This document shows, in pieces, positions 8,289-17,319 of a DNA stretch of 64,000 nt (position 1 is the stretch's first letter; every line of letters starts with the position of its first letter). The stretch is from Halogeometricum sp. S3BR5-2. Its GTDB lineage: Archaea; Halobacteriota; Halobacteria; Halobacteriales; Haloferacaceae. The notes beneath the pieces were generated by a model, which was not told the DNA's origin, searched no databases, and saw nothing but the letters and a program-made list of their open reading frames with translations. The stretch spans positions 37,587 through 101,586 of the forward strand of contig NZ_JAMQOQ010000009.1 in the NCBI RefSeq assembly GCF_031624635.1, given 5' to 3'. A program made the translations under genes and the position numbers.

Positions 8289-9715
8289 TGTCTGGGTTCA
8301 GAGTGGATTACCTCTCGGAGCCGGAACTCGTCTTCGCCGGTGGCAATACGGCGAAGGACCCGCGGAGCGGACTGCTGAAGTACGGGCCCTGTCCACCGCG
8401 TGACGGCTCTATTCATGAGGTGGTACGGGTTGGACTGATTGGTGATAGCTGGTCTATCTCGGCGATGCGAGATCTGCTTGAGGACATGCGTTATGGGATC
8501 CTTCCCGAGGGAGACGACCGACAGCGGTGGAATCAACCGTTCCCGGGACTCGGCCCTAACTCTGAGCTCAAGATGTCGTTCGATCAGCGTCCGATGTGGC
8601 GGGGCGAAATCGAACATGATGACATCGACTCACTGAGCGACGTCCGCGATGATGCCGACCGTGTTGAGATGGCATTGGATTACATCAAGTACCAGATAGA
8701 GGGCGTCTGCTCGACAACCCCGAGCCCGGACGTCGTCATTGTAAGCATCCCGGAAACCCTCGCTGAGCTGTTCACAGAGGGCAAGAAAGCAGATACCATT
8801 CGGACGGCCGACACCGACTTCAGAAGCCGCATCAAGCTCCTGGGGATGCTTAATCAGACTCCGACACAGCTCATCGGCCCCAAGACCCTCCGCGGAGAAG
8901 ATGTCCAACCACGTCGAGAGGTAGCGTGGAATCTCGCAGTGGGTCTACTCTACAAGGCTCGAAGAGGACGACCATGGAAGCTCACTGAGCTAAAATCGAA
9001 CACCTGCTACGCCGGCATATCCTTCTACGATGAGCGCGGGACGGATCCGGACACTAGAGCGTCAATCGCGCAGGTGTTCATGGAGACCGGAGAGAATTTC
9101 GTCATCCGTGGCGACCCGGTCACCGACATCGCCAGTGATGCCGATACGGGACGGACACATCTGTCGGCTGGAGATGCCGAGCAGCTAATCCAAACCATCT
9201 TGGAGCGGTACGGCGACCGAAGGCAGGATCGCCCTGACCGGTTGGTGATTCACAAGTCCTCCAATTTCTGGGAGCAGGAGACAGAAGGCTTCAAATCTGG
9301 CTCCGAAGACGTGAGACAGCGAGACTTCATTACCATTCGAGAGCATCACCCAATTCGCCTCTTCAGCAACACGCAGTACCCGCCTCTGAGGGGTACAGTC
9401 GCCCTGCCACCGGGGAGAGAAGAGTACTACCTCTACACGAAGGGATTCATTCCAGAGATTTCTGCGTACGCTGAGTCCGGCACTCCAAACCCAATCGTCG
9501 TCCGTCCTCATGAGGACGTGAATGCTACCTCGTACCGGGAAATCTGTGAGGAGATACTCTCGTTCTCGAAGCTCGATTGGAACAGCTCTGACTTCTGCAA
9601 GAAGCTCCCCGTGACAGTCGGGATCGCTGACGCTGTCAGCGACATTCTCGCAGAACCCATGGCACAGAACCTACCCGACGGGGCGTTCCCGTACCACTAC
9701 TACTATTACATGTGA
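8288..9715 (+). CDS. Short prokaryotic Argonaute (MID-PIWI), catalytically inactive
   Basis: At 475 residues the protein fits short pAgo, which has only MID and PIWI domains. Family blocks are read in order: LSEPELVFAGG near the start; the MID region with VVIVSIPETLAELF; CYAGISFYDE; VFMETGENFVIRGDPV; THLSAGDAEQLI; LVIHKSSNFWEQETEGF; YPPLRGT; LYTKGF; EILSFSKLDWNSS. In slicing Argonautes the positions GID and HRD carry catalytic aspartates; here they are GIS and HKS, so target cleavage is not expected. It would act as guide-loaded sensor in the cytoplasm, passing activation to the nuclease encoded upstream with which it overlaps. Unusual C-terminus rich in tyrosine (YHYYYYM). Confidence 0.85.
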   Translation: MSGFRVDYLSEPELVFAGGNTAKDPRSGLLKYGPCPPRDGSIHEVVRVGLIGDSWSISAMRDLLEDMRYGILPEGDDRQRWNQPFPGLGPNSELKMSFDQRPMWRGEIEHDDIDSLSDVRDDADRVEMALDYIKYQIEGVCSTTPSPDVVIVSIPETLAELFTEGKKADTIRTADTDFRSRIKLLGMLNQTPTQLIGPKTLRGEDVQPRREVAWNLAVGLLYKARRGRPWKLTELKSNTCYAGISFYDERGTDPDTRASIAQVFMETGENFVIRGDPVTDIASDADTGRTHLSAGDAEQLIQTILERYGDRRQDRPDRLVIHKSSNFWEQETEGFKSGSEDVRQRDFITIREHHPIRLFSNTQYPPLRGTVALPPGREEYYLYTKGFIPEISAYAESGTPNPIVVRPHEDVNATSYREICEEILSFSKLDWNSSDFCKKLPVTVGIADAVSDILAEPMAQNLPDGAFPYHYYYYM

Positions 9716-9801
9716 CCTCGCTCGCTAGAAGTTTCGTTGGAACAGAATAAGGGCAACTGACAAAGGAACACGTAAGTTCGTTGGCAACCCGCCCTACCGT
9801 T

Positions 9802-10128
9802 ATGACGAGTTCTCTTATCACTGCCTCTAACGTCACGGCTTTGGGTCTCCTGTGTGATTTAGCTGGGGCAATTCTACTTGGTCCGAACATTGTTCGGCAA
9901 GCGTACAAAGCCGCACAGGTGCGCAAACAGCTACAATATGAAGGCTATGATCCGAATGATGTCATGACATCATTTTATCTAAACGATGAGCCAATCGAAC
10001 ATGAATCGCTCAAATCGTCGGAACAGCAACTTCGGGAGTTTGAGCGTGAATGGCTCTTACCAGCTATTGGGCTGGTGCTCCTCTGTATAGGATTCACAGT
10101 GCAACTCATCGGGACTGTGTTCCTGTAA
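9802..10128 (+). CDS. Small membrane protein with two transmembrane segments
   Basis: About 108 residues with one hydrophobic segment near the start (TALGLLCDLAGAILLGPNI), a charged middle with a heptad-like stretch (KSSEQQLREFEREW) and a second hydrophobic segment at the end (LPAIGLVLLCIGFTVQLIG). The ATG at 9802 is preferred to the TTG at 9781. It lies 86 bases after the Argonaute gene on the same strand. Membrane partners are known in some Argonaute systems, so an effector role is conceivable, but the spacing allows an independent gene and no family is recognised. Confidence 0.5.
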   Translation: MTSSLITASNVTALGLLCDLAGAILLGPNIVRQAYKAAQVRKQLQYEGYDPNDVMTSFYLNDEPIEHESLKSSEQQLREFEREWLLPAIGLVLLCIGFTVQLIGTVFL

Positions 10129-10183
10129 CGAGTTCAATCGAAAGCTGCAATCGACCAGCTGGCTTCCATACTAGATAGTATGA

Positions 10184-10224
10184 TTAACCAACATCAAGCC
10201 CACCTACCATTACTTGTTGGTTAA
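10184..10224. promoter_or_regulatory. 41-bp palindrome TTAACCAACA-N21-TGTTGGTTAA
   Basis: Perfect 10-base arms separated by 21 bases. The same architecture recurs at 30147, 30526, 33854 and, imperfectly, 35710. Here it follows the small membrane-protein gene by about 55 bases and could serve as terminator or as a binding site for a plasmid protein. Confidence 0.6.
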
Positions 10225-10330
10225 CTTCTCGTCTTAAGATAGATTTTGCAGTTCAAATCAGAGGTTCGCACCGAAACAGCCATACGCCAGTAGTTTACCG
10301 AGAACCAGGTGGCTTCAGAATTTTGCGAGA

Positions 10331-10581
10331 CACAACCTCGGAGGATGGAAATGATGCGTGCCTTCTGTTCGTCCAACTTTGCTGTGAAAGAGGAGCTATC
10401 TTGCGGTTCTGATTTCTACCACTCAGAAAACTTTTCTGGGAGACATCCCCTGTGACGGTCTACTAACCGCCAGACGAAAGCATGCCCATCTTCAGACATC
10501 GTGAAAATAAGGCACGTGTCATGCCCCTAACTCCGAAACTCTGGAGACTCGCACAACCTCGGAGGATGGAAATGATGCGTG
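10331..10581 (+). repeat. Pair of perfect 30-bp direct repeats
   Basis: The 30 bases at 10331-10360 and at 10552-10581 are identical (core CTCGGAGGATGGAAATGATG), 221 bases apart start to start, in a gap of 578 bases (10129-10706) without a clear gene. Each copy contains GGAGG followed by ATG ATG; the first opens a 34-codon frame ending at a TGA near 10455, the second a frame of only 8 codons. The repeats may be ends of a lost insertion, a duplicated leader, or recombination sites. Confidence 0.6.
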
Positions 10582-10706
10582 ACTTATTTACGGCATAGTT
10601 CGGCGTGAAGCAGCCACTCAGTACGCTTGCGGGTATATCGCTGAGTTACTTTGTCACCATTACGCACATCCGAGTGTTTATACTGTGCTAAACCCGCATC
10701 ACACAT

Positions 10707-11198
10707 ATGACCGGGAGTGGCACTGTCGAACGGATTTTTATCGCACCTGAAGCTGAAGCGGAGATGGAAGAACAAACAGATGTTGAAGCAGTTGCTGGAA
10801 AGGGACTCCGGGATGATCGCTACTTTAGCGAAATTGAGACGGGAACCTTCGTTAGCTGGAAGCCAGATGAGGAACGCCACGATGGGTACGACCTCACATT
10901 AATCGAACAAGAGGCTGTAACAGCAATCGAACGTGAAGCAGGAATCGAACTCGCACCGGGAGAACACCGACGAAACATCGAAACCAGTGATGTCGCACTC
11001 AATCATCTCGTCGGACAACGATTCCAAGTCGGTGACGCTATCTGTCGAGGGGATCGACTGTGTGAACCGTGTGATCATCTTCAGCGCATCACTCAAGACG
11101 GCGTATTGCAGGCACTCACTCACCGAGGTGGGCTCCGGGCAGATATTCTCGAAGATGGAATGATTCGCCCCGGAGACGTAATCGAACCGCTCGAATAA
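10707..11198 (+). CDS. MOSC domain protein
   Basis: The 163-residue protein carries the MOSC signature: HRRNIETSDVALNHLVGQRF, then DAICRGDRLCEPCDHLQ with the conserved cysteines, then GGLRADILEDGMIRPGD. MOSC domains bind sulfurated molybdenum cofactor or related sulfur compounds, as in YiiM-type and Moco-sulfurase C-terminal proteins. No signal peptide, so cytoplasmic. A TTTATA box near 10677 lies about 28 bases before the ATG, which fits a leaderless haloarchaeal transcript. It is a single-gene unit. Family assignment is firm; the substrate is not known. Confidence 0.85.
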   Translation: MTGSGTVERIFIAPEAEAEMEEQTDVEAVAGKGLRDDRYFSEIETGTFVSWKPDEERHDGYDLTLIEQEAVTAIEREAGIELAPGEHRRNIETSDVALNHLVGQRFQVGDAICRGDRLCEPCDHLQRITQDGVLQALTHRGGLRADILEDGMIRPGDVIEPLE

Positions 11199-11314
11199 TC
11201 CGCACTCTCTCGTTTAGAAATAGTGGCTCTGTCGCAATTCTATTAGATAGACACCTTTCCTGCCGAAACAGGTGGTAGATCGGTGTGTGAACTTTCGAAG
11301 GACACCTATCCGAG

Positions 11315-12031
11315 TCACGTCAGTCCGTCTCTCCCTAATAAGACCGCCTCCACTTTGTGAAGGTGCTCATGGAGCGTTGATGTGGTGATCTCCAATTCGT
11401 CCGCCAATTCGCCAGCCGTCGTTTCCTTCGGGTACTCGTAGTATCCCTGCTCACGAGCAAGTTGGAAAACCTCTAACTGACGCTTCGTGAACTGATCCAC
11501 TGGAAGTGTGGTCGGCACAGTTCCACGGCTCTGCCGCTTCATGCTCCGCACATTAATCTCCGCGTTCATCTGCTCACGGACTTCATCAAGTTTGACTCGA
11601 ACCGTCCTCCGGTCGTGGTTCGTTACGAGACTCCAATACTCCCGCCCACCTCGAATATCGATCGGTCCTGTACATACGAATCCACGAGAGGTGAGTGGCT
11701 GACTGATCTGCTTTCGTCCATCATGAACAACAAGGAGTTCGCGCGTTGCATTTCCCGGCTTCGGTATCGAGGCCTGCTGGAAGCCAGACGCCATTTGGGA
11801 AACTGAATGAACATGCTCAGACGCACGAATGGTTTCGATTCCCTTTGTAACGAATTCATGATCGTCCGCGTAGATTGTGAAAAGTGTCGCAACCTTGCCG
11901 CCAGTCATATAGATTCCATAGCCGAGAATCCCGACATCGAGACGCTCCGTAATCTCGATTTCCCAGCAATCAGGGTACCAGAGGTCAATAAATACCTGGA
12001 GCGCTTCGTCAGACTGCTCAGGAGACGCCAT
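11315..12031 (-). CDS. Bacterio-opsin-activator-type HTH-10 transcriptional regulator
   Basis: The C-terminal 55 residues form the HTH-10 DNA-binding domain: FTKRQLEVFQLAREQGYYEYP, KETTAGELADELEI and TSTLHEHLHKVEAVLLG. The preceding 190 residues match the alpha/beta sensor-like N-terminal part of Bat-type regulators (LWYPDCWEIEITERL...GYGIY). I start at MASPEQSDEA (12031) because it begins the conserved domain; an in-frame ATG at 12100 would add 23 residues. It lies just downstream, on the same strand, of the acyl-CoA dehydrogenase gene, whose stop is 82 bases away, and may regulate it. Ligand unknown. Confidence 0.8.
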   Translation of the reverse strand: MASPEQSDEALQVFIDLWYPDCWEIEITERLDVGILGYGIYMTGGKVATLFTIYADDHEFVTKGIETIRASEHVHSVSQMASGFQQASIPKPGNATRELLVVHDGRKQISQPLTSRGFVCTGPIDIRGGREYWSLVTNHDRRTVRVKLDEVREQMNAEINVRSMKRQSRGTVPTTLPVDQFTKRQLEVFQLAREQGYYEYPKETTAGELADELEITTSTLHEHLHKVEAVLLGRDGLT

Positions 12032-12112
12032 CGTATCTGATCGTAGTATCGAATATTTTCCACACCCAGATAACGGTTTTGTGAACGGAAGAACAGTCAA
12101 TGTTCGACCGAA

Positions 12113-13252
12113 TTAGTCGTCGTGTTGCTCGAAGACGGCCTCAGCGAGCGTGTTCTTGTGGCCTTCGTTCGGGCCACCGGCAATCGTGAGGAGTTTCGCG
12201 TCACGCAGATACCGTTCGATGTCGTGTTCCGTCGTGTAGCCGATACCGCCGTGGAGTTGCATCGCCTCGCTAGCGTTGTCCACGGCGGCCTGTGTGGCAT
12301 TGATTTTCGCCATACTGAACTCGCGTGTGACGTCGTGTCCGCGATCTGCACGGTCGGCTGCACGAAGGGTAAGTAACCGGGCGGTATCGACTCGTTCGGC
12401 CATCTTGCCGACTTCCCAGCCGATTCCTTGGAAGTCGCTGATGTGCTGACCGTACTGTTCACGACTGCTCGTGTAGGCCACCGTGTCTTCGAGGGCAGCG
12501 CGGGCGATACCGACGCCCCGAGCGGGAACATTCACGCCAGTCTGTAGACCTCCACGCTGGACGTAGCCTTCACCCTCTTCGCCGATGAGTCGATCATCGG
12601 AAACGTGAACGTTCGAGAGGGTGACGCGCGGGGACTTCACGCTGTTCGCGCCCAGCGTCTCCCACACTGTCTCGACGTTGAAGTCGTCGGTCGGCACGAG
12701 AAACGCGCTGATGTTGTGTGGCGCGTCCTCCTTAGGGCCGGTCTTCGCGTACGTGAGAACGTAATCCGCGTCGAGGAAATTCGTCACCCATTGCTTGTGA
12801 CCGTTGAGTATCCACTCGTCTCCATCACGTTCGGCGGTGGTCTCCATCTCCAGCTTGTTACTCCCTGCGTTCGCCTCACTCAACCCGAGTGCGCCGACAG
12901 TGTCGAACGATGCCATTTCAGGGAGGAGTTCCTCGCGCTGAAGTTCAGTTCCAAAGCGTTCGACAACTTCCGCAACCCCCAGATGAAGTCCGATGGTGCT
13001 CGCCACAGACATGAGTCCAGCCGATAGCTCTTCAGTCATCAACGCGAGTTCCACGGGGCCTTCACCTCGGCCCCCGTACTCTTCTGGAAGCGTCACACCT
13101 GTCAAACGACGTTCGCTGAGTTCGTCGAAAATCGCGCTCGGATACTCTTCCTCTCGGTCAAGATATTTGGCCTCCGGTTCAATCTCCTCTTTTGTGAATT
13201 TTCGAACCTCATCTCGCAGCGCCCGTTGATCCTTGGTCAGGTCGAACCTCAT
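12113..13252 (-). CDS. Acyl-CoA dehydrogenase (FAD)
   Basis: A full-length 379-residue acyl-CoA dehydrogenase: N-terminal helical domain (RFDLTKDQRALRDEVRKF), middle beta domain with the FAD/substrate motifs ALGLSEANAGS and WILNGHKQWVTNF, and C-terminal helices with REQYGQHISDFQGI, MQLHGGIGYTTEHDIERYLRD and the catalytic glutamate in GGPNEGHKNT. It oxidises an acyl-CoA to the 2-enoyl-CoA and passes electrons to ETF, as in fatty-acid or branched-chain amino-acid breakdown. Chain-length preference cannot be read. No other beta-oxidation genes adjoin it; the HTH-10 regulator downstream is the only likely partner. Confidence 0.93.
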   Translation of the reverse strand: MRFDLTKDQRALRDEVRKFTKEEIEPEAKYLDREEEYPSAIFDELSERRLTGVTLPEEYGGRGEGPVELALMTEELSAGLMSVASTIGLHLGVAEVVERFGTELQREELLPEMASFDTVGALGLSEANAGSNKLEMETTAERDGDEWILNGHKQWVTNFLDADYVLTYAKTGPKEDAPHNISAFLVPTDDFNVETVWETLGANSVKSPRVTLSNVHVSDDRLIGEEGEGYVQRGGLQTGVNVPARGVGIARAALEDTVAYTSSREQYGQHISDFQGIGWEVGKMAERVDTARLLTLRAADRADRGHDVTREFSMAKINATQAAVDNASEAMQLHGGIGYTTEHDIERYLRDAKLLTIAGGPNEGHKNTLAEAVFEQHDD

Positions 13253-13463
13253 GTGTCATGGGTTCGCCCCCGATCGAGTAAACATGGAACCTGCTATAGC
13301 AGGTGATTGCGAGTGAGAAAGCAAACAGCGAACTTTCGGAATTGCAGCCACTAGTGCCGCGAGCGGACGCATGCGCCGTATTTCTATTTTCGGCTGTCAC
13401 ATCTGGTGGACAATCGACCCGCTTGCGGATCGGGCCGACCGGGAGGATAAGGGGAACGTGCGC

Positions 13464-14648
13464 CTACGGTAGCGCCTTCCGGAGGTCCTCGCAGAGGTCA
13501 TCGGGGTCTTCGAGGCCAACAGATACCCGGACCAACGTCTCGGGAATCTCCGCTGAATCCTCACTACGACTGAACTCGTCGGGGAGCATTAGTGACGGTA
13601 CCTCAACAAGGCTCTCAACCCCGCCGAGACTGGCTCCCGGCGTGAATATCTCAAGTCCCTCGACGAACGCCTCAAGTTCGATGAGTGTTCCATCGAACTC
13701 GAAGGACAGCATCCCGCTGTGTCCCGACATCTGCTCACTCGCAAGATCGTGTTGCGGGTGGCTTTCGAGACCCGGATAGTGGACACGAGCGACCCGATTA
13801 TGGCTTTCGAGGAACTGGGCAACTGCCATCGCATTCCTCTCGTGATGTTCCATCCGGGCGGGCAATGTCTTGATACCTCGCGAAACGAGGTAGCAGTCGA
13901 ACGGTGACAGCATATTTCCAAGCCCAACCCGCTGTGCGAACGATAATTGCTCGAAAATTCCATTGTCGTCAGTAATAACGGCACCGCCTATCGAGTCAGA
14001 GTGTCCGTTGAGGTACTTGGTGGTGCTGTGAACGACGATGTCGGCACCCAGATCAAGTGGGGCTTGGTAGTATGGACTCGCAAAGGTACTGTCCACGCCG
14101 AACAGAGCATCGTGGTCATCGGCGATGTCGGCTATCGTTTGGACATCGCACAACCTAATCAAGGGATTCGACGGGGTTTCAGCCCAGATTAGGTCAGTGT
14201 CCGCGTTGACTGCATCGGCGACGTTGTCGGGGTCACGGGCGTCAACAAAGTCGATGTCAACGCCGAGATGTCCGGCCATGTGTTCCGTGAGCAGCTTTTC
14301 GGTTCCGCTATAGATGGAATCCGAGGAGACAACGTGGCCTCCCGGGGGGACTAGCGATAGCATTGTCGTTGATGTGGCGACCATTCCAGAGGCGAACGCC
14401 AACCCATGCTCGCCGTTTTCAAGGCGAGCCAACTGCTCTTCAAGAGCTGCCCGTGTCGGATTGCTCTCGCGCGAATAGTCGTGTTCATTGGCATCCTCTC
14501 CGCTTGCCCACTCGAACGTAGTCGAGAGGTGGATCGGCGGGACGACGTCGTTCGTTCCATCTCTGTGAGGATGCGTTTCAATTTCAGCTGCGCCGACTGC
14601 GATGGTTGCGAACCGATTCCGGTCAGATTGGTTATTGTGTCGTGTCAT
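13464..14648 (-). CDS. Cystathionine gamma-synthase/gamma-lyase family PLP enzyme
   Basis: The 394-residue protein is a complete Cys/Met-metabolism PLP enzyme: PPIHLSTTFEW near the start, YSRESNPTRAALEEQLARLE, the substrate-site block AFASGMVATSTTML, WAETPSNPLIRLCD, GVDSTFASPYYQAP, and the PLP lysine in VVHSTTKYLNGHSD. Such enzymes do cystathionine synthesis, cystathionine cleavage or O-acetylhomoserine sulfhydrylation; the sequence does not separate these. The start MTRHNNQSDRN at 14648 is chosen because upstream residues are not conserved-looking. It stands alone between the acyl-CoA dehydrogenase gene (same strand) and the ABM-domain gene (divergent). Confidence 0.9.
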   Translation of the reverse strand: MTRHNNQSDRNRFATIAVGAAEIETHPHRDGTNDVVPPIHLSTTFEWASGEDANEHDYSRESNPTRAALEEQLARLENGEHGLAFASGMVATSTTMLSLVPPGGHVVSSDSIYSGTEKLLTEHMAGHLGVDIDFVDARDPDNVADAVNADTDLIWAETPSNPLIRLCDVQTIADIADDHDALFGVDSTFASPYYQAPLDLGADIVVHSTTKYLNGHSDSIGGAVITDDNGIFEQLSFAQRVGLGNMLSPFDCYLVSRGIKTLPARMEHHERNAMAVAQFLESHNRVARVHYPGLESHPQHDLASEQMSGHSGMLSFEFDGTLIELEAFVEGLEIFTPGASLGGVESLVEVPSLMLPDEFSRSEDSAEIPETLVRVSVGLEDPDDLCEDLRKALP

Positions 14649-14857
14649 TGAGTACTCACCATGATGCTCCACTCGGTTCTGAGATAGAGGGATGTTCATA
14701 GGAATGTTCTCCGTCGTGAGGGATAGGCGTGAAGTTCCCGGCGAGGGTGGCCAGAAACTCAACCCCGATTTAGGCGTGAGTCGGCGAGTCGTTGGTTGCT
14801 AACTGTGGTACGCTCAAGGGGAAGCATCTTGTTCGCCGAGACAAGTGAATAGCCCAG

Positions 14858-15178
14858 ATGTATTTGGTAACGTTCCGCCTCGCTCCCGGTGAGTACGATG
14901 CTGAGTTTCACGAGTTGAACGACGCGATACAAGCGGCTGCCGAGGACACAGAGGGATATCTAGGTAAGCAGACGTGGCATGCACCGGATAATGAGGAGGT
15001 TCTTGTTGTTTACTACTGGGAGTCGTTGGACGCGATCGAATCGTTTGGAGCGGATGCGGACCACAAACACGCGAAACAGCGGTGGACAGAGTGGTACGAT
15101 GCGTATGAGGTCACTGTTACAGAAGTTGTTGAGACATATGGGAGTGGATTCGGTGACGATGCGAGCCCACTCGTGTAG
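14858..15178 (+). CDS. Antibiotic biosynthesis monooxygenase (ABM) domain protein
   Basis: A 106-residue single-domain protein of the dimeric alpha/beta ferredoxin-like ABM fold: first strand MYLVTFRLAPGEYDAEF, helix ELNDAIQAAAEDTEGYLG, strand EEVLVVYYWESLDAIESFG, then the helix with HKHAKQRWTEWYDAYEVTVTE. Members include heme-degrading and quinol monooxygenases and many uncharacterised stress proteins. The gene diverges from the cystathionine-synthase gene with 209 bases between. Substrate unknown. Confidence 0.75.
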   Translation: MYLVTFRLAPGEYDAEFHELNDAIQAAAEDTEGYLGKQTWHAPDNEEVLVVYYWESLDAIESFGADADHKHAKQRWTEWYDAYEVTVTEVVETYGSGFGDDASPLV

Positions 15179-15366
15179 GGGGATTACCGACTGGTTTGAT
15201 TAATGGAGTCTACAAGCAGATAACGAGTACCTCCCTGCATCGACCAATTCAGTTGCCCTGATCGAAATGCTCTGCTCCTGCAAGATACGTGCCCTGTATG
15301 TAGCGGATCGTCACCAATCAAAAAGAGCCATCACCATTGTTCCACATCTGCTGGTAAGACTATCTG

Positions 15367-16956
15367 ATGGAACAGCGTGGCCGCCGATTAACCGATGCAT
15401 TCGTTGCTGCTCTCGAACTCCGCAAATACCTCCGTGAAGGGACAGCCTTCTGCGATGCGCTCACCGACCTCGACCTCCAGATCGAGACGCTCGAAGACGC
15501 CTACCCAGAGTGGCATCCCGCGTCGTACCCATTCTACGGGATGCTCAAGCTCTTTATTTATCTGGAAGTCACTGGAGACAGCTATCGGTCTCTCACACGC
15601 TATCCAGAACTTGCCGACGTATTCGGTCTCGATCAAATTCCTAATGAGTCAGTCATCTCTCGAACGTGGCGCAATCGCTTTGACGACGATGTTCGTGGGT
15701 ATGTCACTGCCAGTGCACACTGCTTAGTCAAGGAAGTCCACAACGAGAATCTCTCAGTCCCCGAAGTCCGGCCACTGGAGGAAGTCAAGCAGTCATCAGA
15801 GGAGACTACTGACTCGGCTGAGAATACTACCGAATTCTCTGATGACGAGATCTACCGTACAACCCGTCTCGCTCGTGAGCACGGCTTCGGTCCGTTCGAC
15901 TCTGAGAGAGCTCACAACGCGACGTATGAAGACACGCAATTCTTTGAGCTTCAGACGTTTATTGGGATGGTCGGCTGTGGTACTCCACAGGGTGCGGCCC
16001 GGTTCAAGTTCCGACGAGGCAAAGAGTACGGTCCCCACGGAGACACCCACCTCCGAGCCGTCAAGCAATTTGTTCCTGAGAGCCTACTTGATGGATTTCA
16101 ACAGGCGACAGAACGGTTGCTTTCGGCGATTCAGTCGGAGTCTTCGTTTCGCCGTCCTGTCACCGTAGCGATTGACATCACGACCATTCGCTACTTTGGG
16201 AACGTAGAGGGAATGCCGATGGTGAGCGGGACGAAGGACGGCGAAGGTCGAGCATTCAAGTTCGCCACGCTCTCGATTGTCGGGTGGAACATCCCGCTTA
16301 CCCTTGCTGTCGAACCTGTTCGTGAGAGTTCCTCGTGGGACGAGAACCCACTGAATCGGGTTCATCGTGTCGTCCGACGACTCGTTCGACGCGCACAGGA
16401 GCACGTGCCGATCGAGATGGTACTGTGCGACCGAGAGTTTGACTCGAAAGCGGTGTACCAGACGCTCTCGAACCTCAATGTGAACTACCTCATTCCGAAG
16501 CGGATTCACAGCACCGAACGCGAGAACATAGAGACGATGAATGAAGATGGGCAAGAAGTCGCAGTTGAATCGGCCTCTGTCCACGTTGATCACGGTTCGC
16601 ACGCGATGCAGTTTCTCTACGTGCCCTCGAAGAAAGGAGGGGGGACAACGGTCTTTGCGACGAACCTCTCAGTCGGCTCCAAGGAAGCTGAGACGTTCTG
16701 CCGCCGCTACAGTCGTCGCTGGCAAATCGAGAACGAGTACAAGAGCATCAAGAACGACTTCTTGGCGAAGACCTCCTCGAAAGATTACCGAGTGCGGTTG
16801 TTCTACTTCGTGTTCGCGGTGCTATTGCACAATATCTGGCGGCTCACTGATTTCCTGTTGAAGGCTGGTATCGGTGGTGAAATGGATTATGCGCCGATTC
16901 TGACCGCTGGTGAGTGCGTCGAATTGGTCTGCTCGGCACTAATCCCACCTGACTAA
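15367..16956 (+). CDS. IS4-like DDE transposase
   Basis: A 529-residue transposase with the DDE triad in order: first Asp in VTVAIDITTIRYFG, second in EMVLCDREFDSKAVYQ, and the Glu in RYSRRWQIENEYKSIKNDF, which also shows the Y-R-E-K signature of IS4-type enzymes. The N-terminal 110 residues form a helix-rich DNA-binding part (YPFYGMLKLFIYLEVTG), and an acidic linker sits near residues 135-160. It is uninterrupted and may be active. I could not pick out terminal inverted repeats with confidence in the flanks 15180-15366 and 16957-17200, so element limits are not given. Confidence 0.85.
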   Translation: MEQRGRRLTDAFVAALELRKYLREGTAFCDALTDLDLQIETLEDAYPEWHPASYPFYGMLKLFIYLEVTGDSYRSLTRYPELADVFGLDQIPNESVISRTWRNRFDDDVRGYVTASAHCLVKEVHNENLSVPEVRPLEEVKQSSEETTDSAENTTEFSDDEIYRTTRLAREHGFGPFDSERAHNATYEDTQFFELQTFIGMVGCGTPQGAARFKFRRGKEYGPHGDTHLRAVKQFVPESLLDGFQQATERLLSAIQSESSFRRPVTVAIDITTIRYFGNVEGMPMVSGTKDGEGRAFKFATLSIVGWNIPLTLAVEPVRESSSWDENPLNRVHRVVRRLVRRAQEHVPIEMVLCDREFDSKAVYQTLSNLNVNYLIPKRIHSTERENIETMNEDGQEVAVESASVHVDHGSHAMQFLYVPSKKGGGTTVFATNLSVGSKEAETFCRRYSRRWQIENEYKSIKNDFLAKTSSKDYRVRLFYFVFAVLLHNIWRLTDFLLKAGIGGEMDYAPILTAGECVELVCSALIPPD

Positions 16957-17319
16957 CGCTCTATACCAGTTCGGACTGCCTGTTGTGAGTGGCGACACTC
17001 TGCGTGTGGTCGATTTTTAGGCTGTTTTCGCGCATTCAATGGCGTCCCTCCGAGAACGGTAGCTGGTTCAACACCGCTGTGGCCTGTCCGAACCACGAAA
17101 CGCCCCAGAAATGCACCAAAATAGCTCATCCTCCGAAACTCTGAACTTCCACCATTCAAACTCTGTATAGCTACATATAATTTATAAATAAGAATATTGC
17201 CGTTATGGCCTGTGTATCCTTCGATATAGGAAGAATCCGGGAATTCTGATTCACTGTGTATTATCGAAGTTGTACACAGTAGATTTACGTGGGTCGCCGC
17301 CGTCGGTCGAGCACGAACC
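16957..17319. other. Intergenic region between transposase and integrase
   Basis: No supported gene in about 360 bases. The first 150 bases are presumably the right end of the insertion element. The segment 17160-17290 is strikingly AT-rich compared with both neighbours and would hold the integrase promoter. Confidence 0.4.
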
